DNA from: Lineus longissimus
Lineage: Eukaryota; Nemertea; Pilidiophora; Heteronemertea; Lineidae
DNA: 64,000 nt
Reading direction: 5' to 3'
Assembly (NCBI RefSeq): GCF_910592395.1
Contig: NC_088319.1
Span: 15,064,001 to 15,128,000, forward strand
Positions 37,808 through 49,279 of this stretch are shown here, piece by piece. Below the pieces are notes generated by a model. That model was not told the DNA's origin, ran no database searches, and worked only from the letters and a program-made list of their open reading frames with translations. How positions within the stretch are numbered: position 1 is the first letter of the stretch; the number at the start of each line of letters is the position of its first letter. The position numbers and the translations under genes are program-made.

Positions 37808-37926
37808 CGAAAGCCCAGAAGGATCTTTCGAAGAACGAAATACGAAATTCGAAATTTGAACTTGGAAATTCAAGGTAACTGTTCGAATCGAGAATTTTGT
37901 ATTCAGAATAATTTTTTGGGCTTTCG
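37808..37926. mobile_element. 119-bp foldback (MITE-like) element, unit 1
   Basis: The ends CGAAAGCCCA and TGGGCTTTCG are perfect 10-bp inverted repeats. Inside, GAAATACGAAATTCGAAATTT pairs imperfectly with the complement of GAGAATTTTGTATTC, so the whole element folds back. It encodes nothing. Copies occur at 42712-42830, 47616-47734, 52523-52641, 57548-57666 and 62451-62569. Units 3, 4 and 6 have TGGGCTTTTG at the right end, so their arms are slightly decayed. Confidence 0.55.
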
Positions 37927-38559
37927 CACACACAGGATATTGAGATTCTACGTGAGTTTGTGGTACATCAATAGTCTTAGCCAAAAACTACTATCCTGGA
38001 CGCATTAACCCTTTATTAACCCATCTTTCCTTTTGGATTACTTACTTATCGATTCATCCTGAATACTTATCGCTTTCATGATATATCAGTATCGATCCCA
38101 AAATGCAGTTGGTATTTTGTTGGAATCAATCAAGACAGAAATATTCATCTATGAAGACAATGGTAATAGATCATGGATTACATGTACACCTCACTCGTTA
38201 CTTAATGATTGAGACTTTTACATGGCAGTTTGTTGGTGATCTCTAATTTTCTCAATATTAGTGAGGTTTTGCAATTATGCAGCTTTTACAACCCTTGAAT
38301 GAAGTACGAAGTACGAAGGTCTGTGCTGTCAGCAAGTCCGGCGGGAATACTTTTCATATATGACGTTCGTAAATCAATGTCAGGACTGCGGTCTTTATTA
38401 AATCACAACGTTTCAAGTAGAACCTACATTTAGGAAGTTATCCGAATATTCATGCATTTAAATTCATTACTCCGTTACGGTATAGGCCGATGAATGTTCA
38501 AGCTTTTTGTGATGGCTGAGCGATAATTACAGTGAAGAGGTGACGATTTATCGCTCTAG

Positions 38560-39467
38560 ATGTTGCAGTCACGTCTCACCTGCACGTTCCTGGCGTCGTT
38601 GCTTCACTTGGTCCAGTTTGAGGGAAACGTCGCAGTAATCGTTCTGAGTCAAGTGGTCGCAAACAACACAATCGCAATGCCGAACTCAAATATTCTTTTC
38701 ATACACTGTTTTCCTGATTGTCGCCAAATTCATTTAATCTCGTCTGGGCAGTTAAAAATATGTGCGATTATGGTTGGAGCCGAATCGGAATCACACCGCT
38801 TCGACAACAACGTATAAAGGTAGGTTTCCTCTGAGGGCGATTGCGAGAACGCCCAGTCAGAGGCGCGGATGCAGGATTTTTCGAAATTTTTGAAAATTAA
38901 GCAAGGCTATTTAGTTTGCCCCCAAAATCTTGTCATGTAAGAGAGCGTTTCTATTTTGCCCACGGCCTACGCCTTTAGTCGTTGGGATAAGAAGTCGAGA
39001 CAGTTCTGCAGTATGTGGGCTGTCAGAGATGATGGCACTCCCGTACTGGCAGAGGACTGTGCTCTGTCTACCACGGCCAATCTCTGTCTACATTTACGTG
39101 GGCTAGTAAGCCACAGTGTTAAGTATACGAGTGAATCTTCATTAGATTCACTCATCGTTCTAACGGTTACTACCCACGTCCTCGTTATAAATATTCTGGA
39201 TCCGCCTTATTTCAGAAAATTCTTAAAACAGAGATCGCTGCAGATATATACGATTGATAGCAAAATCCCTGGGTGTTTAAAAAATATGTTATCGTGTGAA
39301 ATACATAAATATGTTATATGTGAACTCCCAAATGTTGTCGTTTTAGCCCACGCTTCGAGTGCATTGACTAACTATCTATACACGTACTGCTACAGTTCTA
39401 CTTTGAAGGGCAGGACATAGTGGTCCATTTGATCGCAAATGGTTATGTCGGGCACAATGAAACTTGA
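38560..39467 (+). pseudogene. psiA unit 1: decayed paralogue of gene B
   Basis: Exon 1 begins ATG TTG CAG with a signal-peptide-like start (CTFLASLLHLV), then a CRQIHLISS motif resembling CQIHIRITD of gene B. Read straight through, the frame hits TAA (38815-38817) just before the donor. In the adjacent frame the exon ends RIK|GTAGGT, exactly as gene B exon 1 ends RIK|GTAATG, so a one-base slip in the preceding A-run is likely. A 55-bp GT-AG intron (38820-38874) leads in phase 0 to exon 2, which is broken by TAA at 38938, then open for 154 codons to 39420, with a gene-B-like tail (QFYFEGQDIVVHLIANGY) in another frame to 39467. Exon 2 lacks an equivalent of about the first 100 residues of gene B exon 2. 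The relationship to gene B is inferred by eye. Confidence 0.5.
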
Positions 39468-39865
39468 CATCGACATTTGGCGATCAACGAACGAGTTGAA
39501 CAGCCCCCTCCGACCTTGAAGCCATTCTGGTGTCATGTGTCTACACCCGAACCGATATATGTATGTCGGAAAGTTATGTTCCTTATCATTGTCGGTTTAG
39601 ATTGTCCTGCCATGCTCCGCTCTGGTGGAGCTGCCAATTGGTCGGAAAACCCTCGGCGAGACGCATCATTTTAAGCCTAGATTTTAGCTTCCCCATCGCA
39701 GTGTTTGGTGAGAAAATTTCTCCGACGAGTGTAAATTGCTTGGCGTTTGTTTCAACATTGTGTTCATGATAGCTTCTATGCTATCAATGTCTGGACGGAA
39801 ATATGGCAGTCTCCACACGCTTCGAACTAGTCTCAGCCAACATACAAATGCTTCATGCAGATTTC
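39468..39865 (+). promoter_or_regulatory. gene B 5' region
   Basis: About 400 bases between psiA and the gene B start, conserved in all units; the gene B promoter or 5' untranslated region should lie here. It contains the hairpin TGATAGC-TTCTAT-GCTATCA close to the start and an upstream in-frame ATG at 39803. No convincing TATA box is visible. Confidence 0.35.
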
Positions 39866-41940
39866 ATGATAAACTTTCAAAGATCATTCTTGGCATGTTG
39901 TTTAGTATGTGTTTTGCTACGATGTGATGGAATTAACGCCACATCTAAATGCCACGACCTGGCAAAAGGGTCGACATGCCAGATACATATACGGATAACG
40001 GATGTCAATTGCATCGAAATAGACGAGGTAGTTAATACAGTGGGATATCATACGTATCTACGCATCAAGGTAATGAATCAAATATAACAGTAAACAGCGT
40101 GGTAGTACATGTATTTTTTACCAGAAGATCGATTTCAATGCGTTATTACCAAATGTTTCTGTATATATTATCTCTGCAATATTCAATATCGGCATCACGC
40201 GCACATCCGGGTTACTGCACACAGAGCCTCGTCTCAAAAGGGCTTCCCCAGTGATATCTTTCCGACAACTTTCAATTGATAAAATTGTGGCGATTTGTGT
40301 TAGTCTTCCTAAATGAACGGTATCGAGATTCGACTTACATCGTGTCAGTGATCTTAGATTATTGGTACTAGACACTAAGTTGAAGTTACTTAATTCCTAT
40401 TCCGGATTCTACTTATTTCGGTTACTGAGTTGCTTATTCCCATCCGGGTACCAATGACCGATCTTCTAACTGTTATGTTGGGCTTAGCATCGCTCTTTAT
40501 TCCCTTTGAGTAATGACTTAAACCTTTTTACTAATAAAAACTCACTAAGTCATTGCTTTGTGAATCAAGAATCGGCAAATAACATGAGAGTCGGGTACAA
40601 GGAATAAGTAATAACTATTCAACGTAAGGCTGGAAATCATGGTCTGGTTGTTCAATACATGTTTTGTCACAATGCTGGCGTTATCTGAACTTGGCGTTAG
40701 GTCACTAGTCTTTATTGACTTAACTGAAGGATATATCGCCGTATTAGGTTAACGCAAATGTCAGTGACTCGACAAAACTTGTTCTAAACAACCAGGCATC
40801 GGCATCCAGATTTTAATCGGGCGTCGGACGCTGTTGATCGTGGGAGTATGAATTGGACTCTACAGAGCCCTGTCCCAATGCCATCGTTTATATGTATATT
40901 AGGAGACGGAGACTCTGAGATACAGGCATCAGAAGAACTATTACTTCAATGTACCTCCTAATGCTACTTTTGACCGGCGTAATCGGTGGATTTATGATTA
41001 CTACGAGGAAATACATTCATTGGTATCATATAAATATACATATACTAGGGTTGACCATGGAATATCGCACATCTTGCGAGATATATGTGTTTTTGATATC
41101 TACCGCAATGACGGTAACTGCACTAAAGAAATTGATATTTCGCCTATAAAGTATATGCCAGAAAGTCTAGGCTACCAGTTAGTTTTCGGAGATATCGTCG
41201 TGTATTGTGGCACGAGATACGGGTATGCTGTGATGATGCTGTTTAGTATTCACAGGGGGCGGGTAGTTGGTAGTATCGTAATACCCAAAGGCAGTACTTG
41301 CTACAGGACCTTGTCCCTCAGAAGACCCTGGGTGATCGGGTCAAAGATCTTGCTGATATGTATATCTGGTAAAAAGAGTCAGAGAAAGTACGGTAGGCGG
41401 GTATACGAGTGCTTCTTATTCAATGCTAGGTCGGTATCAGGTGATGTACTGCTCTCCGAAGAATTAAAAATTCCCATGAGGGAGAATCATGTTGTGGGGT
41501 ATTCTACAGGCAATAAAGACATCCTGTTTGTGACCTGGGAAAGGCCGCGGATTTGTTTATATTTATGCAAGCGTTCGTCAAACTACCAAGAGATATTGAA
41601 AATCAAAACTGTAGAACATAAAATTCCGCGTGATGACATCAAGCCTTTCATCTATTGGAATAGTCAGCTGCAGTTCCTCGTTGTTAGAAAAAGCGGTGGG
41701 CTCGGCCGGCCTTTGAGGATTATCGAAATCGGGCGTATCGCAAGGTGCGGACTTTTGAACCAGACCCATGCCGAAGATATAGAAGTTTTTTTTGAGGATT
41801 ATAACACCAGAGGCATCCAACCCATTTTTATGATTGGATATCGTGTCTATGCTATAATGGAATCCAAAGAGGTATTGCCAGATGGCAGAATAACAAAGTC
41901 GGTGAAGTATATGAAGGTTTATGGATTGACTGGGTCATGA
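39866..41940 (+). CDS. gene B unit 1: secreted Cys-rich protein, two exons
   Basis: Exon 1 is 39866-40069 and exon 2 is 40903-41940, joined in phase 0 across an 833-bp GT-AG intron (AAG|GTAATG ... TATTAG|GAG). The 413-residue product starts with a signal peptide (core SFLACCLVCVLL, probable cleavage after GINA, residue 25). The mature part is basic, has 12 cysteines and sequons at N88 (NAT) and N354 (NQT). Exon 2 shows alternating beta-strand-like hydrophobic stretches (GYQLVFGDIVVYC, KDILFVTWERPRICLYLC, QLQFLVVRK), which could suit a beta-propeller-like fold, but no signature confirms this and I recognise no family. The ATG at 39866 is preferred over the in-frame ATG at 39803 because it gives a normal signal peptide and matches the psiA start position. 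Unit 1 alone has F377; residue 314 is Ile. Confidence 0.72.
40070..40902 (+). other. gene B intron with AATAAA in a hairpin loop
   Basis: The intron carries AATGACTTA at 40512-40520 and its exact reverse complement TAAGTCATT at 40546-40554; the loop between them contains AATAAA (40533-40538). The equivalent inverted repeat is present in the other units. It could allow premature polyadenylation yielding a protein of only the signal-peptide exon, but that is speculation. Units 1 and 5 share a CCCCAGTGATATC variant further left where units 2-4 have CCAAAATGAGTC. Confidence 0.4.
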
Positions 41941-43463
41941 GGTGATAGAATAGTACGGACGGACTTAAGAAACAGGCATCCTAAAGCGCTCAACAAACGA
42001 GAGATTTTTGTCGCTGAGGAATGCATTATTGCAATATCATCATAATGCAGTCATTGCAAAGTTGGGATATTTCAAAAATTGTCTGTTTTGACACAAATTG
42101 TCAGAAGTTCTCGTGTACGGTAAGGACGTTCTAAAGGCACGACACACAAAACCTGTTTGATTCACCAATAATTGAATGATAATGTAAATTTTGTGTGAAA
42201 TGTAACCACCTGATATTTCCACTGAGCTGTTGTCTCTGAATTTTTGTTGCTCTGTGACTTGTTGTGGAACCAATTGCTGGCCCAAAAGAAATTGGCGTCT
42301 TTTAAGGCAAATACTATGCCAAAGAGAGCAATGACAAAGGCATGAAATCCCAGGAACACTGAGGTGTTTTGAGGTCGTATCGAAGGCCACGGTCACCCAA
42401 CCCCGACAGTGTTACAACAGCCAACAGAACTGGATCGTATGATAAACTTCCACTTCGACTTACTGTAAACCGCTAAATATTCACGCCTCTTACACAATTT
42501 TTCGATTTGCAAATATTTCTAAAAAAGGTAAATTTTCGCGATTTCTGATGATAAATGTATATAACTAAACGTTCAATATATTGTACACTTTGGCTCCATT
42601 TAACGTAAGAGCCAATATTTTCAACAACTCCCTCCCGTAACTCGAACTGCAATAACGAATAGCACAGTGTCATCGCCAAGTTTAACCGGCCGATGCTGCA
42701 CGTGGTTCATTCGAAAGCCCAGGAGGATCTTTCGAAGAACGAAATACGAAATTCGAAATTTGATCTTGGAAATTCGAGGTAACTGTTCGAATCGAGAATT
42801 TTGTATTCAGAATAATCATTTGGGCTTTCGCACACACAGGATATTGAGATTCTACGTGAGTTTATGGTACATCACTAGTCTTAGCCAAAAACTACTATCC
42901 TGGACGCATTAACCCTTTATTAACCCATCTTTCCTTTTCGATTACTTACTTATCGATTCATCCTGAATACTTATCGCTTTCATGATATATCAGTATCGAT
43001 CCCAAAATGCAGTTGGTATTTTGTTGGAAATCAATCAAGACAGAAATATTCATCTATGAAGACAATGGTAATAGATCATGGATAACATGTACACTCACTC
43101 GTTACTTAATGATTGAGACTTTTACATGGCAGTTTGTTAGTGATCTCTAATTTTCTCAATATTAGTGAGGTTTTGCAATTATGCAGCTTTTACAACCCTT
43201 GAATGAAGTACGAAGTACGAAGGTCTGTGCTGTCAGCAAGTCCGGCGGGAATACTTTCCATATATGACGTTCGTAAATCAATGTCAGGACTGCGGTCTTT
43301 ATTAAATCACAACGTTTCAAGTAGAACCTACATTTAGGAAGTTATCCGAATATTCATGCATTTAAATTCATTACTCCGTTACGGTATAGGCCGATGAAAG
43401 TTCAAGCTTTTTGTGATGGCTGAGCGATAAATACAGTGTAGAGCTGACGATTGATCGCACTAG
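41941..43463. other. inter-gene spacer spanning unit junction 1/2
   Basis: From the gene B stop to the next psiA. No canonical AATAAA follows the gene B stop closely, so its 3' end is undefined. On the minus strand, a hydrophobic frame (FLGFHAFVIALFGIVFAL, within 42359-42210) ends at a CAG|GTGGTT donor-like site but has no ATG. The unit junction is at 42404, followed by the small inverted repeat and the 119-bp foldback (42712-42830). The same layout recurs at each later junction. Confidence 0.5.
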
Positions 43464-44372
43464 ATGTTGCAGTCACGTCTCACCCGCACGTTCCTGGCGT
43501 CGTTGCTTCACTTGGTCCAGTTTGAGGGAAACGTCGCAGTAATCGCCCGGAATAAAGTGGTCGCAAACAACACAATCGCAATGCCGAACTCAAATATTCT
43601 TTTCATACACTGTTTTCCTGATTGTCTCCAGTTTCATTTAATCTCGTCTGGGCAGTTAAAAATATGTGTGATTATGGCTGGAGCCGAATCGGAATCACAC
43701 CGCTACGGCAACAACGTATAAAGGTAGGTTTCCTCTGACGGCGATTGCGAGAACGCACAGTCAGAGGCGCGGATGCAGGATTTTTGGACATTTTTGAAAA
43801 TTAAGAAAGGCTATTCAGTTTGCCCCCAAAATCTTGTCACGAAAGAGAGCTTTTCTATTTTACCCACGGCCTACGCCTTTAGTCGTTGGGATAAGAAGTC
43901 GAGACAGTTCTGCAGTATGTGGGCTGTCGGAGATGATGGCACTCCCGTACTGGCAGAGGACTGTGTTCTGTCTACCACGGCCAATCTCTCTCTACATTTA
44001 CGTGGGCTAGTAAGCCACAGTGTTAAGTATACGAGTGAATCTTCATTAGATTCACTCATCGTTCTAACGGTTACTACCCACGTCCTCGTTATAAATATTC
44101 TGGACCCGCCTTATTTCAGAAAATTCTTAAAACAGAGATCGCTGCGGATATATACGATTGATAGCAAAATCCCTTGGTGTTTAAAAAAATATGTTATCGT
44201 GTGAAATACATAAATATGTTATATGTGAACTCCCAAATGTTGTCGTTTTAGCCCACGCTTCGAGTGCATTGACTAACTATCTATACACGTACTGCTACAG
44301 TTCTACTTTGAAGGGCAGGACATAGTGGTCCATTTGATCGCAAATGGTTATGTCGGGCACAATGAAACTTGA
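43464..44372 (+). pseudogene. psiA unit 2: least interrupted upstream half
   Basis: The only copy in which exon 2 is not broken by the early stop: where other units have ATGTAAGAG it has ACGAAAGAG, so the frame runs from the acceptor (43779) through the join to the A-run. The donor is GT (intron 43724-43778, 55 bp). The A-run has seven A, so the frame then ends KKYVIV at 44204. Exon 1 has the ARNK variant and no QG codon insertion. The exon 1 frame problem before RIK| remains. Confidence 0.5.
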
Positions 44373-44770
44373 CATCGACATTTGGCGATCAACGAACGAG
44401 TTGAACAGCCCCCTCCGACCTTGAAGCCATTCTGGTGTCATGTGTCTACACCCGAACCGATATATGTATGTCGGAAAGTTAAGTTCCTTATCATTGTCGG
44501 TTTAGATTGTCCTACCATGCTCCGCTCTGGTGGAGCTGCCAATTTGTCGGAAAACCCTCGGCGAGACGCATCATTTTAAGCCTAGATTTTAGCTTCCCCA
44601 TCGCAGTGTTTGGTGAGAAAATTTCTCCGACGAGTGTAAATTGCTTGGCGTTTGTTTCAACATTGTGTTCATGATAGCTTTTATGCTATCAATGTCTGGA
44701 CGGAAATATGGCAGTCTCCACACGCTTCGAACTAGTCTCAGCCAACAAACAACTGCTTCATGCAGATTTC

Positions 44771-46844
44771 ATGATAAACTTTCAAAGATCATTCTTGGCA
44801 TGTTGTTTAGTATGTGTTTTGCTACGATGTGATGGAATTAACGCCACATCTAAATGCCACGACCTGGCAACAGGGTCGACATGCCAGATACATATACGGA
44901 TAACGGATGTCAATTGCATCGAAATAGACGAGGTAGTTAATACAGTGGGATATCATACGTATCTACGCATCAAGGTAATGAATCAAATATAACAGTAAAC
45001 AGCGTGGTAGTACATGTATTTTTTACCAGAAGATCGATTTCAATGCGTTATTACCAAATGTTTCTGTATATATTATCTGTGCAATATTCAATATCGGCAT
45101 CACGCGCACATCCGGGTTACTGCACACAGAGCCTCGTCTTCAAAGGGCTTCCAAAATGAGTCTTTCTGACAACTTTCAATTGATAAAATTGTGGCGATTT
45201 GTGTTAGTCTTCCTAAATGAACGGTATCGAGATTCGACTTACATCGTGTCAGTGATCTTAGATTATTGGTACTAGACACTAAGTTGAAGTTACTTAATTC
45301 CTATTCCGGATTCTACTTATTTCGGTTACTGAGTTGCTTATTCCCATCCGGGTACCAATGACCAATCTTCTAACTGTTATGTTGGGGTTAGCATCGCTCT
45401 TTATTCCCTTTGAGTAATGACTTAAACCTTTTTACTAATAAAAACTCACTAAGTCATTGCATTGTGAATCAAGAATCGGCAAATAACATGAGAGTCGGGT
45501 ACAAGGAATAAGTAATAACTATTCAACGTAAGGCTGGAAATCATGGTCTGGTTGTTCAATACATGTTTTGTCACAATGCTGGCGTTATCTGAACTTGGCG
45601 TTAGGTCACTAGTCTTTATTGAGTTAACTGAAGGATATATCGCCGAATTAGGTTAACGCAAATGTCAGTGACTCGACAAAACTTGTTCTAAACAACCAGG
45701 CATCGGCATCCAGATTTTAATCGGGCGTCGGACGCTGTTGATCGTGGGAGTATGAATTGGACTCTACAGAGCCCTGTCCCAATGCCATCGTTTATATGTA
45801 TATTAGGAGACGGAGACTCTGAGATACAGGCATCAGAAGAACTATTACTTCAATGTACCTCCTAATGCTACTTTTGACCGGCGTAATCGGTGGATTTATG
45901 ATTACTACGAGGAAATACATTCATTGGTATCATATAAATATACATATACTAGGGTTGACCATGGAATATCGCACATCTTGCGAGATATATGTGTTTTTGA
46001 TATCTACCGCAATGACGGTAACTGCACTAAAGAAATTGATATTTCGCCTATAAAGTATATGCCAGAAAGTCTAGGCTACCAGTTAGTTTTCGGAGATATC
46101 GTCGTGTATTGTGGCACGAGATACGGGTATGCTGTGATGATGCTGTTTAGTATTCACAGGGGGCGGGTAGTTGGTAGTATCGTAATACCCAAAGGCAGTA
46201 CTTGCTACAGGACCTTGTCCCTCAGAAGACCCTGGGTGATCGGGTCAAAGATCTTGCTGATATGTATATCTGATAAAAAGAGTCAGAGAAAGTACGGTAG
46301 GCGGGTATACGAGTGCTTCTTATTCAATGCTAGGTCGGTATCAGGTGATGTACTGCTCTCCGAAGAATTAAAAATTCCCATGAGGGAGAATCATGTTGTG
46401 GGGTATTCTACAGGCAATAAAGACATCCTGTTTGTGACCTGGGAAAGGCCGCGGATTTGTTTATATTTATGCAAGCGTTCGTCAAACTACCAAGAGATAT
46501 TGAAAATCAAAACTGTAGAACATAAAATTCCGCGTGATGACATCAAGCCTTTCATCTATTGGAATAGTCAGCTGCAGTTCCTCGTTGTTAGAAAAAGCGG
46601 TGGGCTCGGCCGGCCTTTGAGGATTATCGAAATCGGGCGTATCGCAAGGTGCGGACTTTTGAACCAGACCCATGCCGAAGATATAGAAGTTTTTTTTGAG
46701 GATTATAACACCAGAGGCATCCAACCCATTCTTATGATTGGATATCGTGTCTATGCTATAATGGAATCCAAAGAGGTATTGCCAGATGGCAGAATAACAA
46801 AGTCGGTGAAGTATATGAAGGTTTATGGATTGACTGGGTCATGA
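44771..46844 (+). CDS. gene B unit 2
   Basis: Exons 44771-44974 and 45807-46844, intact, with the same donor (AAG|GTAATG) and acceptor (TATTAG) as unit 1. Replacement differences from unit 1 are K34T (HDLATG), G224D (ISDKK) and F377L; residue 314 is Ile. All 12 mature cysteines are kept. Confidence 0.72.
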
Positions 46845-48367
46845 GGTGATAGAATAGTACGGACGGACTTAAGAAACAGGCATCCTAAAGCGCTCAACAA
46901 ACGAGAGATTTTTGTCGCTGAGGAATGCATTATCGCAATATCATCATAATGCAGTCATTGCAAAGTTGGGATATTTCAAAAATTGTCTGTTTTGACACAA
47001 ATTGTCAGAAGTTCTCGTGTACGGTAAGGACGTTCTAAAGGCACGACACACAAAACCTGTTTGATTCACCAATAATTGAATGATAATGTAAATTTTGTGT
47101 GAAATGTAACCACCTGATATTTCCACTGAGCTGTTGTCTCTGAATTTTTGTTGCTCTGTGACTTGTTGTGGAACCAATTGCTGGCCCAAAAGAAATTGGC
47201 GTCTTTTAAGGCAAATACTATGCCAAAGAGAGCAATGACAAAGGCGTGAAATCCCAGGAACACAGAGGTGTTTTGAGGTCGTATGGAAGGCCACGGTCAC
47301 CCAACCCCGACAGTGTTACAACAGCCAACAGAACTGGATCGTATGATAAACTTCCACTTCGACTTACTGTAAACCGCGAAATATTCACGCCTCTTACACA
47401 ATTTTTCGATTTGCAAATATTTCTAAAAAAGGTAAATTTTCGCGATTTCTGATGATAAAAGTATATAACTAAACGTTCAATATATTGTACACTTTGGCTC
47501 CATTTAACGTAAGAGCCAATATTTTCAACAACTCCCTCCCGTAACTCGAACTGCAATAACGAATAGCACAGTGTCATCGCCAAGTTTAACCGGCCGATGC
47601 TGCACGCGGTTCATTCGAAAGCCCAGAAGGATCTTTCGAAGAACGAAATACGTAATTCGAAATTTGAACAAGGAAATTCGAGGTAACTGTTCGAATCGAG
47701 AATTTTGTATTCAGAATAATCTTTTGGGCTTTTGCACACACAGGATATTGAGATTCTACGTGAGTTTGTGGTACATCAATAATCTTAGCCAAAAACTACT
47801 ATCCTGGACGCATTAACCCTTTATTAACCCATCTTTCCTTTTAGATTACTTACTTATCGATTCATCCTGAATACTTATCACTTTCATGATATATCAGTAT
47901 CGATCCCAAAATGCAGTTGGTATTTTGTTGGAATCAATCAAGACAGAAATATTCATCTATGAAGACAATGGTAATAGATCATGGATTACATGTACACCTC
48001 ACTCGTTACTTAATGATTGAGACTTTCACATGGCAGTTTGTTAGTGATCTCTAATTTTCTCAATATTAGTGAGGTTTTGCAATTATGCAGCTTTTACAAC
48101 CCTTGAATGAAGTACGAAGTACGAAGGTCTGTGCTGTCAGCAAGTCCGGCGGGAATACTTTTCATATATGACGTTCGTAAATCAATGTCAGGACTGCGGT
48201 CTTTATTAAATCACAACGTTTCAAGTAGAACCTACATTTAGGAAGTTATCCGAATATTCATGCATTTAAATTCATTACTCCGTTACGGTATAGGCCGATG
48301 AAAGTCCAAGCTTTTTGTGATGGCTGAGTGATAAATACAGTGTAGAGCTGACGATTTATTGCACTAG

Positions 48368-49279
48368 ATGTTGCAGTCACGTCTCACCTGCACGTTCCTT
48401 GCGTCGTTGCTTCAAGGCTTGGTCCAGTTTGAGGGAAACGTCGCAGTAATCGCCCGGAATAAAGTGGTCGCAAACAACACAATCGCAATGCCGAACTCAA
48501 ATATTCTTTTCATACAATGTTTTCCTGATTGTCTCCAGTTTCATTTAATCTCGTCTGGGCAGTTAAAAATATGTGTGATTATGGCTGGAGCCGAATCGGA
48601 ATCACACCGCTACGACAACAACGTATAAAGGCAGGTTTCCTCTGAGGGCGATTGCGAGAACGCACAGTCAGAGGCGCGGATGCAGGATTTTTGGAAATTT
48701 TTGAAAATTAAGCAAGGCTATTTAGTTTGCCCCCAAAATCTTGTCATGTAAGAGAGCGTTTCTATTTTGCCCACGGCCTACGCCTTTAGTCGTTGGGATA
48801 AGAAGTCGAGACAGTTCTGCAGTATGTGGGCTGTCGGAGATGATGGCACTCCCGTACTGGCAGAGGACTGTGCTCTGTCTACCACGGCCAATCTCTGTCT
48901 ACATTTACGTGGGCTAGTAAGCCACAGTGTTAAGTATACGAGTGAATCTTCATTAGATTCACTCATCGTTCTAACGGTTACTACCCACGTCCTCGTTATA
49001 AATATTCTGGATCCGCCTTATTTCAGAAAATTCTTAAAACAGAGATCGCTGCAGATATATACGATTGATAGCAAAATCCCTGGGTGTTTAAAAAAATATG
49101 TTATCGTGTGAAATACATAAATATGTTATATGTGAACTCCCAAATGTTGTCGTTTTAGCCCACGCTTCGAGTGCATTGACTAACTATCTATACACGTACT
49201 GCTACAGTTCTACTTTGAAGGGCAGGACATAGTGGTCCATTTGATCGCAAATGGTTATGTCGGGCACAATGAAACTTGA
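48368..49279 (+). pseudogene. psiA unit 3
   Basis: Exon 1 carries a three-base gain (CTTCAAGGCTTG, codons L-Q-G-L) that keeps its frame, and the ARNK variant. The donor has become GC (AAAG|GCAGGT). The early TAA in exon 2 is present and the A-run has seven A, so the second open part is 114 codons long. Confidence 0.5.

Larger units (their letters stand above)
37499..42403 (+). repeat. tandem array unit 1 (4,905 bp)
   Basis: First unit of the array. The left edge is where similarity to the other units begins, at CGACAGTATTACAACAGCC; the bases before it (ccctgctaa) differ from the unit end (cacccaacc) seen at every internal junction. Unit order: short foldback at 37562-37640, 119-bp foldback, psiA, gene B, then about 0.46 kb to the next unit. 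The left-edge unit differs from the others at scattered sites (for example one more T in catttttcaacaac). Confidence 0.95.
42404..47307 (+). repeat. tandem array unit 2 (4,904 bp)
   Basis: Begins CGACAGTGTTACAACAGCC. Its left part (AAACCGCTAAATATT, TTTGATCTTGGAAATTC, AATCATTTGGG) matches unit 5, while its right end (TCGTATGGAAGGCC, aacacagaggtg) matches unit 3. Confidence 0.95.

Noticed and set aside
39736-39927. Overlapping short frames ahead of gene B exon 1
   Set aside because: They start with TTG and lie in other frames over the exon that carries the signal peptide.
40118-40375. 85-codon minus-strand frame inside the gene B intron
   Set aside because: Open only in units 1 and 5; small differences destroy it in units 2-4.
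40903-41940. Olfactomedin, kelch or WD40 domain in gene B
   Set aside because: Beta-strand-like spacing is suggestive, but none of the family signatures could be matched, so no domain name is given.
42040-42396. 118-codon minus-strand frame repeated in most units
   Set aside because: Begins with GTG, not ATG. Repetition in each unit reflects copying of the whole unit and is not evidence of coding.
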